Source: Eubacteriales Family XIII. Incertae Sedis bacterium (lineage in GTDB: Bacteria > Bacillota > Clostridia > Peptostreptococcales > Anaerovoracaceae). From it: a stretch of 64,000 nucleotides of DNA. Of the stretch, positions 15,627 through 24,722 are shown piece after piece. A program made the position numbers and the translations under genes. The stretch spans positions 1 through 64,000 of the forward strand of contig JAISKC010000053.1 in NCBI GenBank assembly GCA_031261345.1, given 5' to 3'. Positions within the stretch are counted from its first letter, which is position 1, and every line of letters starts with the position of its first letter. Under the pieces are notes generated by a model. It was not told the DNA's origin and searched no databases. It saw nothing but the letters and a program-made list of their open reading frames with translations.

Positions 15627-17129
15627 TTATTTGATAACTTTGTAAGTTTTGAGGGTGGGGTCTGTGATGCCTTGGAGGGGGCGGCCTGCTTTGCGCTGTT
15701 CTTCTATGTAATTCCAAACCTCAAGAGAGATTTTCTCGCCTGGGTATATGATTGGGACGCCAGGTGGATATGGGGTAGCACCCTCAGCAGCGATGCGCCC
15801 ACAAGCCACGCTCCAAGCCACGGTCTCGGTTTCGGCGAAATAAGCCTCTCGATGCGTCATAACCATCTCAGGCAAAGCCACAATTCCCCTCCCATGGAGG
15901 GGTGTCGGGCAAAGCCCGACGGGGTGGTCCGCCCTTATACGTCCCATGGCCGTAGCAACACTGCAAACACCCGCAATCAGTCTATCCGCATCATCTTTCG
16001 TATTTGCATAAGTCATTACCACCAAGACATTTCTATCATCAGCCATCTCCACATCGACTTCATACTCCTCAAAAAGCCTGTCCGCCAGCTCAAAGCCCGA
16101 AAGCCCAAGCTCGGCAAGCGAAATGCTCACTCGCGACTCGTCAACCGCGAAAATCCCACATTCACCCTTGGATTGCTTAGTCTTAGTTACCGACTGAGGT
16201 ATATCGCAACGCACACCGTCCATGCCTCTTAGTTCCGCTCTCACATAGTCAGAGAGCCTAACGCCCTCTGCAAACATCTCACCGCCTGACATTGCGAGTT
16301 CCCTTCTCGCGGCATCGAGCGACGCCATCAAAAGATACGAAGGGCTACTGCTCTGCACCAATTTCAGTGCAGAACTCACCTCGGACTCGAGCGATTCAGC
16401 TCCAGCTCCGATATGAAGTATCGAGCTCTGCGTGAGCGAGCCACCCGTCTTATGAATACTCTGAACGACGATATCAGCACCACAAGCGAGTGCACCGCGA
16501 GCCTTATTTTTCTCATCGAAATAAAGATGTGCACCGTGAGCCTCATCTACGAGCAGCAAAGCCCCGTGGTCATGACAAATATCGGCAATCGCCCGAACAT
16601 CAGAAACAAGCCCATGATAAGTCGGGCTCGTCAAAAGAAACGCTCCAACATCGGGGTTTTCAGAAAGAGTCTTCTCGACTGCTTCAGGAGAAACTCCGGC
16701 GAACACGCCGAGCCCAGAAGAAAACTCCGGCAACAAAAAAACCGGCTCGGCCCCAGAAATTACAAGTCCTGAAAGTGCCGCCTTATGCGCATTCCGAGCT
16801 ATCGCGATGCGCCCTTTTCTCCCTGCCGCAATTACCATAGCCTCAATTCCGCAGGTGCTCCCGTTCACAAGAAAAAAACTCCGCCGAGCTGAGAAGAGCT
16901 CCGCCGCGAGGTCTTCCGCCTCCTTGATTGCGCCAATGGGCAAATGAAGATCGTCCGTCAGAACCGTCTCGGTCAAATCATACTTGAACACATCAGAGCC
17001 CCAAAGCTCCGTCAATCGCTCCGAAACCCCACGCTCATACCTATGCGCCGGCACCTTGAAATACGCAGGCTTCAAATCCACATACGCCTTCAGTGCCTCA
17101 ATGATGGGAGTCCGACTCTGATCTAACAT
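15627..17129 (-). CDS. Orn/Lys/Arg decarboxylase family protein
   Basis: PLP enzyme of the Bacillus SpeA/YaaO type (fold type I, aminotransferase-like N-terminal domain). 500 residues from ATG 17129, which has GAGGA upstream; an upstream frame runs into yicC and is unlikely. FKVPAHRYERG near 21, VNGSTCGIEAM, LLVDEAHGAHLYFD and the PLP lysine in VVQSIHKTGGSLTQSS are diagnostic. Substrate (Arg, Lys or Orn) cannot be told. Residues about 401-416 (ADHPVGLCPTPLHGRG) come from palindromic repeat B in frame. Confidence 0.92.
   Translation of the reverse strand: MLDQSRTPIIEALKAYVDLKPAYFKVPAHRYERGVSERLTELWGSDVFKYDLTETVLTDDLHLPIGAIKEAEDLAAELFSARRSFFLVNGSTCGIEAMVIAAGRKGRIAIARNAHKAALSGLVISGAEPVFLLPEFSSGLGVFAGVSPEAVEKTLSENPDVGAFLLTSPTYHGLVSDVRAIADICHDHGALLLVDEAHGAHLYFDEKNKARGALACGADIVVQSIHKTGGSLTQSSILHIGAGAESLESEVSSALKLVQSSSPSYLLMASLDAARRELAMSGGEMFAEGVRLSDYVRAELRGMDGVRCDIPQSVTKTKQSKGECGIFAVDESRVSISLAELGLSGFELADRLFEEYEVDVEMADDRNVLVVMTYANTKDDADRLIAGVCSVATAMGRIRADHPVGLCPTPLHGRGIVALPEMVMTHREAYFAETETVAWSVACGRIAAEGATPYPPGVPIIYPGEKISLEVWNYIEEQRKAGRPLQGITDPTLKTYKVIK
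15884..15929 (-). repeat. Palindromic repeat B inside the decarboxylase gene
   Basis: Minus strand: GACCACCCCGTCGGGCTTTG, GCCCGAC, then CCCCTCC-ATG-GGAGGGG. Translated as DHPVGLCPTPLHGRG, the same reading frame as in rseP and cdsA. Confidence 0.85.
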
Positions 17130-17142
17130 CAAACTGTCCTCA

Positions 17143-18042
17143 TTAGCAAATGTTTTGCACCTGTTCGCGAATATTCTCAATCTCGCTCTTGAGCTCGAGC
17201 ATATTCTCGGTTATTTCTATGTCGTTCGCCTTCGAGCCTATCGTATTCGCCTCGCGGTTCATCTCCTGAACGAGGAAATCCAGTTTTTTGCCTATAGGCT
17301 CGTCCCCTGACCCAGAAAGCAGCTTGTGAAGCTGTGCGATATGACTTCGGAGCCTCGTGATCTCTTCCGCAATGGTCGCCTTGTCGGCAAACACCGCGAG
17401 CTCAACCGCAACCCTCTGGTCAACGATTTCACGGTCAACAACATTTCCAGAGAGTAGCTGATCCAGTCTCTCCTCAAGCCTCTTTGCATAAGCCGCAGGC
17501 ACTGTGTCCGCCTTGGCCTCCACCAGAGCGAGTTTCTCGGTCAAAATATCAGCGCGACCGAGTATATCGGAGCTCAAATGCATACCCTCAGCCGACCGCA
17601 TATCGTCATGATTTGCGAGCGCCGCCGAAACGGCCGAAAGAAAAATTGCGGAAATAGCATCTTCATCAACGCTCGGCCGAACGGACTTGATCACATCGGG
17701 CATGCTCGCCAAAAGCTCGAGCGAAATATCCCCCGTTACATCAAAGCCGCGCTGGAGCTCGCGCAAACTGTTGAAATACTGCCGAGCCGCCGGCTTGTTG
17801 ACCTGCACATCGGTATCCTCGTCCGCAGTGGAGAGCACCTGAATATTCACGTCGATTTTGCCCCTGCGCACCTTGTTCTTCACGAGGGTCTTCACCGCAT
17901 CTTCCACAAATGCATACTTACTCGGCAATTTCACGGAAACCTCGCAATATCTGTGGTTGACCGAACGTATCTCGACCGTTACCGTCCGACTCTCCGAGGC
18001 CGATTCACCCCGTCCATACCCCGTCATAGATTTGATAGTCAT
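17143..18042 (-). CDS. yicC: YicC-family endoribonuclease
   Basis: 299 residues from ATG 18042 (AGGAGG nine bases upstream). YicC_N: IKSMTGYGRGESASESRTVT and VEIRSVNHRYCEVSVKLP; the C-terminal DUF1732 ends GKKLDFLVQEMNREANTIGS and ELKSEIENIREQVQNI. The family is an RNase with roles in RNA quality control and stationary phase. In Bacillota it usually neighbours remA and gmk; here it is followed by the decarboxylase. Confidence 0.95.
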   Translation of the reverse strand: MTIKSMTGYGRGESASESRTVTVEIRSVNHRYCEVSVKLPSKYAFVEDAVKTLVKNKVRRGKIDVNIQVLSTADEDTDVQVNKPAARQYFNSLRELQRGFDVTGDISLELLASMPDVIKSVRPSVDEDAISAIFLSAVSAALANHDDMRSAEGMHLSSDILGRADILTEKLALVEAKADTVPAAYAKRLEERLDQLLSGNVVDREIVDQRVAVELAVFADKATIAEEITRLRSHIAQLHKLLSGSGDEPIGKKLDFLVQEMNREANTIGSKANDIEITENMLELKSEIENIREQVQNIC

Positions 18043-18086
18043 TCTCAAAATCCTCCTAATTTGTTAGAATTTCACTCTGCCTCTTT

Positions 18087-18177
18087 CGGCTTCTTCGGCG
18101 TAACGTAGATTACACAAACGAAACGTCCCCTTGTGTAATGCCCCTGTGTAATCACGGTTTTTTCGGCGTAACGTAGA
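18087..18177 (-). mobile_element. Small palindromic insertion (repeat D) flanked by a 23-base direct duplication
   Basis: The 23-base segment starting TCTACGTTACGCCGAA (minus strand) occurs at 18155-18177 and again, with two differences, at 18087-18109. Between them lie 45 bases including the inverted pair TTACACAA/TTGTGTAA and GGGGACGTTTCG. The first copy codes for the end of RqcH; the element supplies its TGA. This looks like an insertion with duplication of its target. No transposase is encoded. Confidence 0.65.
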
Positions 18178-19846
18178 CCGTCTTGTTGTGCGTGAATATC
18201 ACCATGCCCGGCTTCGCGCCGTTCGGCTTCTTCACATACTTGACGCGGCAGTAATCCACGGGCACGTTCTCGGAATCCGAAGCCTTACTGTAATACGCCG
18301 CAAACGCCGCCGCCTCCAAAATATCCTCGGCCGCAGGCTCAGAAGCACCAGAGGAATCACCTCCGAAACCACCGACCGTATCCACCCGAAGTATCACATG
18401 CGACCCAGGTATGTCCTTCGTGTGAAGCCAAATATCCGTCTTCAGAGCCCGCCTCATCGTGAGCTCATCATTCTCAATATTATTATGCCCTATCAGCACC
18501 TCGGTTCCAAGAGATGTCCGCAAAACGGTGGGCGAAAACTTGCGCAGGCCGCCGCCCTTAGCCTTTGCCCGAGCCTTCGCGTTTCGAGCCCGCAAAAACC
18601 CTCCCGAAATCAGCTCCGAACGCAGCTCATCAATCTCAACAGGCTTCTGAGCTCGCGAAAGAAACATCTCAACGCTTTCGAGATAGTCTATGCTGTCCTC
18701 GGTGATGGCAAGCTGATCCTCCTTGAAGGCAATCGAATCCCGCATCTTCGTATACTTCTTATAATACCTCTGAGCATTTGCCGACGGCGAAAGCAGAGGA
18801 TCAAGTCCAATCTTTATCTCCGGAACTCCCTCTATCATGCCCTTGTCATCTGGCAAACCACTTAATGCCTCGTAGTCGGGCGCAAGAAGAAACTTATCTC
18901 CTTTCGCAATCCTATAGATATTCGAAGTCACCAAATCGCCTTTTTTCCTAAATTCATCAGCACGGTTAGCCGCGAGCAAATCCTCATTGAGCCTCTGCTT
19001 TTTCAAGTAGAGTTTGTCCAGCGCCGCCTTCAAAATCGAGCCGAGCTCCGCCGTCTTCGCATTCACGCGAATGGCAGTCTCCTTGCTCTCATAGAAAGTC
19101 TCAAGCATGTGGCTGACGGAGGAAAAATCCTCATACTGAAGGCCGTCATAGCTCAAAAGTTTGAAAACGTGAAAATCAACCGCATTACCGAAGGTTGTGT
19201 CCGGAGTGCTCGAAAAATATATGGTGGGGGCATACTCGCCCTTCGCGGCCATTTCATCAAATTCGAGGTGCGTGTGCCCACGAGGATCCGTGAATCCAAG
19301 CGCCAGTTCCTCCTCCATTATCGGGCTGAGCCCTTTCCCCTTAGGCGGCAGAGTCCACTTCATGCCCGGCAGCGTCTGCCTGACCCTGCTCACATCACCA
19401 GAAATCCGTTTGATAGCATCGGCAATTACTCCGTCTTCCTTCAATAAAACTATGTTGCTGTGCCGCCCCATCAGCTCGAAGACGACAGTTCGCTCGATGG
19501 CCTCGCCGAGCTCGCTCGAGGACGAAAACTCTATCTTCACGATTCGCTCGTCCGGAACCTGCTTCACAGCCTTGACGCGCCCACTCAAAAGATGCTTTCT
19601 CAGTAACATGCAGAAAGCCGGGGGATTTTCGGGATTGACCTGTTTTGTTTCCGTGAGGTAGATGACGGGGTGCGAACTGTTCGCAGACAGAAGTAGATTG
19701 TGCCTGCCCGCATTTGGCGGTGGAGTGTTGATACAGAGGATTATCTCGTCCTTTTCAGGCTGATATATCCGCTCGACACGCCCCGAGACGAGTTTGTCGC
19801 TCAGTTCCTTGACTACCGCCCCGACTACGTAGTTATCAAAAGGCAT
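18152..19846 (-). CDS. rqcH: Ribosome quality control protein RqcH (NFACT family)
   Basis: Bacterial Rqc2/NEMF homologue that binds stalled 50S-peptidyl-tRNA and adds C-terminal alanine tails. 564 residues from ATG 19846. NFACT-N begins MPFDNYVVGAVVKELSDKLV; then a HhH-like region, a coiled coil (about 330-470) and NFACT-R with LGTEVLIGHNNIENDELT and DIWLHTKDIPGSHVIL. The last codons were changed by the repeat D insertion: the ancestral end was probably three to four codons longer (PKKPKEAE). Its start overlaps the rluD stop by 11 bases. Confidence 0.95.
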   Translation of the reverse strand: MPFDNYVVGAVVKELSDKLVSGRVERIYQPEKDEIILCINTPPPNAGRHNLLLSANSSHPVIYLTETKQVNPENPPAFCMLLRKHLLSGRVKAVKQVPDERIVKIEFSSSSELGEAIERTVVFELMGRHSNIVLLKEDGVIADAIKRISGDVSRVRQTLPGMKWTLPPKGKGLSPIMEEELALGFTDPRGHTHLEFDEMAAKGEYAPTIYFSSTPDTTFGNAVDFHVFKLLSYDGLQYEDFSSVSHMLETFYESKETAIRVNAKTAELGSILKAALDKLYLKKQRLNEDLLAANRADEFRKKGDLVTSNIYRIAKGDKFLLAPDYEALSGLPDDKGMIEGVPEIKIGLDPLLSPSANAQRYYKKYTKMRDSIAFKEDQLAITEDSIDYLESVEMFLSRAQKPVEIDELRSELISGGFLRARNAKARAKAKGGGLRKFSPTVLRTSLGTEVLIGHNNIENDELTMRRALKTDIWLHTKDIPGSHVILRVDTVGGFGGDSSGASEPAAEDILEAAAFAAYYSKASDSENVPVDYCRVKYVKKPNGAKPGMVIFTHNKTVYVTPKKP

Positions 19847-20849
19847 ATCCCGCACGTTCCTTCCAAGCGGACCAGCCGTCCCAGAGTGGGTCGCTCGTCC
19901 ATTCCATGTATTCGCCCGTCCGAGGATGCACCAGCCCCAAAACGGCGGCGTGAAGATATTGCCCATCTCCGCCGGACGGCCCGTAGATATCATCGCCGAA
20001 CACCGGATGTCCGAGCGATTTCATATGTACGCGAATCTGGTGTGTCCGGCCCGTTTCAAGCGTGAGCTCCATGACGCTGAGCGCCCCCGTGCCTGCCTTG
20101 TAGAGCCGAGCCAGAGGCGGAAAAACCGACAATTCCTCAGGTGAAGACAGTTTGTCCAATACCTTGTAATGGGTGATAGCACGCTTGCCATTCGGCATGA
20201 TGGTGTATTTTTTTCTATCGGAAGGGTCTCTGCCGAGCGGAGCAGAAATCGTCCCCTCCGGCTCTCTGAAACCGCCGTGCACAATCGCGACATATTTTCG
20301 GCTCATTGTATGCTCCTCAAGCTGCGCGGACAAGTTGGCATGAGCCGCATCGTTCTTTGCGATGACGAGCAGGCCGCTCGTATTCTTGTCAATTCGGTGA
20401 ACTATCCCCGGCCTCACCACGCCATTTATCGATGAGAGTGCTCCGTTCAAGGGGTTGTTCTCGATATGATAGAGCAGTGCGTTCACAAGTGTCCCGTGTT
20501 CGTTGCCATGAGCGGGGTGAACGACCATGCCCTTCTCCTTATCGACAACTATGATGTCCCTGTCCTCAAAAACAATATTGATAGGAATGTCCTCGGATTT
20601 GATTTCAAGCGGAATTTCCTGTTTTACCGTAACAGTTATTATGTCGCCCGAGCGAATGCGATAATTCTTGTCGATCCTGCCCTCGTATGAAGCGATGGAA
20701 ACGGCACCCTCGTCGAGCAAATTGTGAACGCGATTCCTGCTGATACCGTCTATTGCGGCGGAAAGCGCCTTATCTAAACGCTCACCTGCTTGTTTTTCAT
20801 CAAACACTATCTCGTGAACGACGGCCTCGTCAGTCTTCTCGATCAGCAT
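19836..20849 (-). CDS. rluD: RluD-family 23S rRNA pseudouridine synthase
   Basis: 337 residues from ATG 20849, nine bases after GGAGG. An N-terminal S4 RNA-binding domain (GERLDKALSAAIDGISRNRV) is followed by the RluA/RluD catalytic domain: the catalytic Asp lies in VHRIDKNTSGLLVIAKND, with the usual Leu replaced by Ile; LETGRTHQIRVHMKSLGHP is the other signature. Start overlaps lspA end by 20 bases. The exact target uridines are not predictable. Confidence 0.95.
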   Translation of the reverse strand: MLIEKTDEAVVHEIVFDEKQAGERLDKALSAAIDGISRNRVHNLLDEGAVSIASYEGRIDKNYRIRSGDIITVTVKQEIPLEIKSEDIPINIVFEDRDIIVVDKEKGMVVHPAHGNEHGTLVNALLYHIENNPLNGALSSINGVVRPGIVHRIDKNTSGLLVIAKNDAAHANLSAQLEEHTMSRKYVAIVHGGFREPEGTISAPLGRDPSDRKKYTIMPNGKRAITHYKVLDKLSSPEELSVFPPLARLYKAGTGALSVMELTLETGRTHQIRVHMKSLGHPVFGDDIYGPSGGDGQYLHAAVLGLVHPRTGEYMEWTSDPLWDGWSAWKERAGYAF

Positions 20850-21333
20850 TGTGTTTTGCCTCCCGTCCACTTATGAAAATCACATAAACGGCTATCACGA
20901 TGCAGCCACCCACGATACACATATCGGCAAAATTCCAAACCGGAAAATTCCCGACGGAGATAAAATCGACCACATATCTCAGCCGTACGCGATCGATAAG
21001 GTTCCCCGCACCACCTGCGATGATAAAGGTCAAAGCAATGCAAGGAAGCGGGTGGATATTTCGCCGAACGAACTGAACCAGCACAGCAGCCACGATGATG
21101 AATAGAGCGGCCTGCAGGATTATCAAAAACAAGGGGTTGCCCCTGAGCATGCTGAACGATACCCCGTCATTCGTCACATAGTGTATGCTAAAAAAGGCTT
21201 CCGAATCCGGAATCGCCTCTCCAATCTGCATGTTCGTGGTAACTATTTTCTTTGTAATCTGGTCTATTACCACAAGGACGGCGGCTATCACAATATATAT
21301 CGCAAACAGCCTACTTGATTTCAATTTTCTCAT
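20830..21333 (-). CDS. lspA: Lipoprotein signal peptidase
   Basis: Membrane aspartic protease that removes the signal peptide from lipidated prolipoproteins, such as the lipoproteins in this window. 167 residues, four membrane helices. Catalytic Asp residues lie in AGGAGNLIDRVRLRYVVDFI, and the third motif is SVGNFPVWNFADMCIVGG. Followed by rluD, the standard pairing. Confidence 0.97.
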   Translation of the reverse strand: MRKLKSSRLFAIYIVIAAVLVVIDQITKKIVTTNMQIGEAIPDSEAFFSIHYVTNDGVSFSMLRGNPLFLIILQAALFIIVAAVLVQFVRRNIHPLPCIALTFIIAGGAGNLIDRVRLRYVVDFISVGNFPVWNFADMCIVGGCIVIAVYVIFISGREAKHNADRED

Positions 21334-21344
21334 CTATTACCTAA

Positions 21345-21929
21345 CTATAAATCTCCCCGAGATGTGCGTATCGTGCCTGTGAGGTCGGTATTTGGTTTTT
21401 CTTTGGACTTTCCGGCAACCGAGGAACGGACAGTCCTGTCAATGAGCTTCACATCGCCAGGTGCATGCGGCTCTTCCAAAAGGAGATCCGCGGCAAAACT
21501 CTCAAATCTGTCGAGTTCGGTCTCAAGCAAATTGTGAAAGCGCGCTTTGAAGAGCTCCCATCTCCTCGAAAGGGCTAAGGCCTCTTCCGTCAATCTTTCG
21601 ACGGATTCTTCCGCCTCGCGCCGGATTCTGTCAGCGTCGAGCTCCGCATTTTTGAGAACTATCTCCGCTCTCTTTTCGGCACTCGAACTGATGTCGGTCA
21701 TAAGAGCCTTCGCGGACTCAAGCGTCGTGAAAATCGCACCTTCCGAGTTTCTATACCGTTCAAGCTCCATCGTCAACACCCCAATATTATCCCGCAAGGA
21801 GTCATTGTCAGCGTGCAAAGTTTCGATAGTAGCAAGGATTTCATCGAGAAACGCCTCGACCTCTTCCTCCTTGTATCCCCGCACGCCATGGGTGAATTCT
21901 TTTTTTTGAATTTCCTTTGCCGTCAGCAT
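21345..21929 (-). CDS. divIVA: DivIVA/GpsB-like cell division protein
   Basis: Curvature-binding coiled-coil scaffold at septum and poles. 194 residues. The N-terminal lipid-binding motif is clear (LTAKEIQKKEFTHGVRGYK then EEEVEAFLDEI), followed by long coiled coils to about 150. It lies in the Gram-positive division cluster with sepF, yggT and ylmE-type yggS. Confidence 0.95.
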   Translation of the reverse strand: MLTAKEIQKKEFTHGVRGYKEEEVEAFLDEILATIETLHADNDSLRDNIGVLTMELERYRNSEGAIFTTLESAKALMTDISSSAEKRAEIVLKNAELDADRIRREAEESVERLTEEALALSRRWELFKARFHNLLETELDRFESFAADLLLEEPHAPGDVKLIDRTVRSSVAGKSKEKPNTDLTGTIRTSRGDL

Positions 21930-21941
21930 CGTTCGTTTCCG

Positions 21942-22235
21942 TTAGTATGCAATCATTCGGAACAACATTTGGACGATCCGCTGAAGTATAATGAGCACAA
22001 TCATAGCTCCCAATATCGAGAAATCGAAATTTCCGGTATTGACTCTGCTAGTAAATCTCCGAATAGGTCTGACCAAAGGCTCCGTCAACGCTGAACAGAT
22101 ATTGTATGCGATTACGACAAATTTCGGCACTCTACCGCCCGCCATCGCCATAGGCCAGCTCAAGAAAGCCCTCATGACAAACACGAGAATGTATATATAG
22201 AGCAGATAATATATTACCGTTAATAGCGTCAACAT
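21942..22235 (-). CDS. YggT-family membrane protein
   Basis: 97 residues, two YggT membrane helices. LRAFLSW (here VMRAFLSWPMA) and the motif ICSALTEPLVRPIRRF are typical. In Gram-positives it is the ylmG of the division cluster, linked to envelope and nucleoid functions; its biochemical role is not settled. Seven bases from sepF. Confidence 0.93.
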   Translation of the reverse strand: MLTLLTVIYYLLYIYILVFVMRAFLSWPMAMAGGRVPKFVVIAYNICSALTEPLVRPIRRFTSRVNTGNFDFSILGAMIVLIILQRIVQMLFRMIAY

Positions 22236-22241
22236 AACGGC

Positions 22242-22763
22242 TTACAACTTCCAAGGATTGGCTGCGTCTTCGCCAAACCTTATCGCTTGATCGCTCTCGC
22301 CGGAGACATCGATGTTTTCCGGCAGGAACACGAAGATATTCTGTGCGATTTTCTGAACCTTGCCGTTGAGTGCATACGTGCCGCCCGAAAGGAAATCGAA
22401 AATCTTTCGCGCCGTATCGGTCGGAACCGCCTCAAGATTGATGATGACGGGCTTTCTGCCCTTGATACTATCGACGAGTTTGGGACATTCCTCGAAACTC
22501 TTCGGCTCGATGACCACAATTTTGTAACCTCTTGTAAGCGCATCCAAAGTGCTACTCGCCGCTCCCGGCATTGCGATCACCTTCTCTCTTTTGCTTTCAT
22601 AATTTTCCTGTGGACGTTCTCTCGGCTGAAGCACAGTCCTAGCCTGTCTTTCGGTGCGTTCAGGTTTTGAAGCCCGTTCAGGCTCAGACAGCACCTCATT
22701 GTCCGAAATTTCTTCGTATTCTTCATCAAGGAACAAATCCTTAAAGCTGCTTATCAAACCCAT
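22242..22763 (-). CDS. sepF: Cell division protein SepF
   Basis: Links FtsZ to the membrane and helps septum assembly. 173 residues: an N-terminal amphipathic helix (MGLISSFKDLFLDEEYEEIS), a charged linker, and a C-terminal ring-forming domain with IVVIEPKSFEECPKLVDSI, PVIINLEAVPTDTARKIFDF and a NGKVQKIAQNIFVFLPENID core. AGGAGG lies upstream (in TTAGCTAAGGAGG). Confidence 0.97.
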   Translation of the reverse strand: MGLISSFKDLFLDEEYEEISDNEVLSEPERASKPERTERQARTVLQPRERPQENYESKREKVIAMPGAASSTLDALTRGYKIVVIEPKSFEECPKLVDSIKGRKPVIINLEAVPTDTARKIFDFLSGGTYALNGKVQKIAQNIFVFLPENIDVSGESDQAIRFGEDAANPWKL

Positions 22764-22774
22764 TTTTTTCCTCC

Positions 22775-23515
22775 TTAGCTAACGTTATAATTTCTAGGCC
22801 CGAATATACCCGTTCCAACCCTGACCATCGTCGCCCCTTCTTCAATGGCAATCTCATAATCATGAGTCATGCCCATCGACAGATGCTTGAAGTCTATCCG
22901 GCTTCCTTCCTTGCTATATCTACCTTTTATGTCATCAAAGAGGCGTTTCACCTCTCTGAAATAACCACGAACATCCTCGGGATCATCAGCTATTGGAACC
23001 ACTGACATGAGCCCCGACACGATGATATTCTCCGTACCTTTTTCAATGCTTTGTAATAACTCCTCAGCCTCGCTTGAGAGAACGCCGTTTTTTTGCGCCT
23101 CGCCTCCCGCGTTTATCTGCAGTAGGACTTCAATTTTGCGTCCATGCTGACCTGCGCGAAGGTCCAATTCTTCTGCAAGCCTGAAACTATCAACCGAGTG
23201 CACCAAATCCACTTTATCAATGATATATTTTACCTTGTTACGCTGCAAATGTCCAATCATATGCCACTTTATATTGTGGCTATTTGGGTCCATTTCAGCT
23301 ATATGTTGCACTTTTTCCACTTTATCCTGTATTTCCTGAACTTTGTTTTCGCCAAAGACGTATTGGCCGCAGGATATCGCCGTTGCTATCTCTTCGGCGG
23401 ATCTGGTTTTGCTCACGCAGATGAGAGTAATGTCTTCCGCATTTCTACCTGAACGGACAGCCGCGGCCTCAATATTTTCAAGCACTTTCGCAATATTTTC
23501 CCGAATATCTACCAT
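22775..23515 (-). CDS. YggS-family PLP homeostasis protein (YlmE)
   Basis: Single-domain alanine-racemase-like PLP carrier. 246 residues from ATG 23515, with GGGAG four bases upstream. The open frame continues 22 codons into two family A repeats (MRVKPAMTG-like peptides), which is not part of the protein. The PLP lysine is in ITLICVSKTRSAEEI; FGENKVQEIQDKV, WHMIGHLQRNKVKYI and HLSMGMTHDYEIAIEEGATM are family motifs. Confidence 0.95.
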   Translation of the reverse strand: MVDIRENIAKVLENIEAAAVRSGRNAEDITLICVSKTRSAEEIATAISCGQYVFGENKVQEIQDKVEKVQHIAEMDPNSHNIKWHMIGHLQRNKVKYIIDKVDLVHSVDSFRLAEELDLRAGQHGRKIEVLLQINAGGEAQKNGVLSSEAEELLQSIEKGTENIIVSGLMSVVPIADDPEDVRGYFREVKRLFDDIKGRYSKEGSRIDFKHLSMGMTHDYEIAIEEGATMVRVGTGIFGPRNYNVS

Positions 23516-23526
23516 ACAACTCCCTG

Positions 23527-23585
23527 TCATTGCGGGCCCGACCCGCAATCCATTGCCTGTCATTGCGGGCTTGACCCGCAATCCA
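23527..23585 (+). repeat. Two family A repeats upstream of yggS
   Basis: Copies at 23527-23552 and 23560-23585, both of the GCGGGC...GACCCGC hairpin type. Confidence 0.85.
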
Positions 23586-23598
23586 CTGCCCTACAACT

Positions 23599-24609
23599 CT
23601 AGTACCCTTCCGCCCGAGGATCCGACAACACCTCATCGTAAATACGTATCGAAATTACTTCCTTACCGTCCTCCGCATCATAGAACTTTCCTTCCTTGAT
23701 AAGACAACGGCCGTCATTTTCCTTTATCACCTGCACGGGAATCCACTTGAAAGTCCCGTTCTGCTGCTTGACATAAACGCCGTCCGCGCCGTGCTCCATC
23801 ACAACTGCCTTACTGCCTACGACCGCACCTTCGTATTCTTCAAAGATCACCTTGACCTTTTGCGTCCTATACTTGGGCAAGTCCTTGTAATACATATCCG
23901 ACTTCAGCACTATGAAATTGTCAGCACCCGCCTCCTTGATTTCGATGATTGTTGCAGACACCCTCGTCGTCCCGAGATCGACCGTTACGGCCTTGCCTTC
24001 CTCGTAGTTGGAGGTATTCACACCTTTTTTCGGTATCCAGTAAGCCATATACCAGACGTTGTTGTCGGTGAGTTTGTAAATCGGTTCACCGGTGGACACC
24101 GTCCCTCTCGTGAGACTCTTGCCCTCCTCTGGAAGCGACGCAGCCATTTCCTTGGTGAGTTCCGAGATGTTTTCAGGCGTGATACGCTTCTCATAACCAT
24201 CTGCGAAATAGCTCACGATTGCCGTCACGGGAACGACACCGCCTTCACTCATCAGAGCACCGTCGCCTGCCGCCGCCAGTATATCGGCAAACGGTTTTTC
24301 CGCACCTTCCGTCTCTTCAGAGGTGGCTACGGGAACGGCTTCGTTGATATTGTAGACACGTATCCCCGTTCGAACCTTCGTGCCCTCAGGGCTGAGCGGT
24401 TCACTTCCCCCGCTTCTCGCCGCAAGAAAAAGCGTCTCAGTCCTCACAATTACTGCCGTTACTTCATCCATCACCTTGAACTCCTTGTACTCGATGATTT
24501 CGGTCTTTTCAGCAAGATCCGCTATCTTCGGCACGAAAGACATCACGCAGTAGAGCCCCACCGCGATGAAGATGAATACTATAATTGCAACTTTGGTACG
24601 GGTCTTCAT
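23599..24609 (-). CDS. HlyD-like membrane protein of the ylm cluster
   Basis: 336 residues with one N-terminal membrane helix (KVAIIVFIFIAVGLYCVM) and an extracytoplasmic beta-rich part that resembles HlyD/biotinyl-lipoyl adaptor proteins (VMDEVTAVIVRTETLFLA near 46, VDLGTTRVSATIIEIKEAG). Clostridia often carry such a gene beside sepF and ylmE. No ABC or RND partner is adjacent, so a structural role at the division site is as likely as transport. Confidence 0.65.
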   Translation of the reverse strand: MKTRTKVAIIVFIFIAVGLYCVMSFVPKIADLAEKTEIIEYKEFKVMDEVTAVIVRTETLFLAARSGGSEPLSPEGTKVRTGIRVYNINEAVPVATSEETEGAEKPFADILAAAGDGALMSEGGVVPVTAIVSYFADGYEKRITPENISELTKEMAASLPEEGKSLTRGTVSTGEPIYKLTDNNVWYMAYWIPKKGVNTSNYEEGKAVTVDLGTTRVSATIIEIKEAGADNFIVLKSDMYYKDLPKYRTQKVKVIFEEYEGAVVGSKAVVMEHGADGVYVKQQNGTFKWIPVQVIKENDGRCLIKEGKFYDAEDGKEVISIRIYDEVLSDPRAEGY

Positions 24610-24677
24610 TCATATAGAATATTGGAAAAAAGAGAAGAGTACAAGGGCCAAACCCCTTTTGTAACACAAACTTTATA

Positions 24678-24722
24678 TTCCCCTCCGTGGAGGGGTGGCA
24701 GGCAAAGCCTGACGGGGTGGTT
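24678..24722 (-). repeat. Palindromic repeat B at the rimM stop
   Basis: AACCACCCCGTCAGGCTTTG, GCCTG and the CCCCTCC-ACG-GGAGGGG hairpin. Its first bases overlap the rimM TAA (24721-24723). Confidence 0.8.

Noticed and set aside
22775..23581. N-terminal extension of the YggS protein
   Set aside because: The extra 22 codons are translated family A repeats, and a ribosome binding site precedes the internal ATG at 23515.
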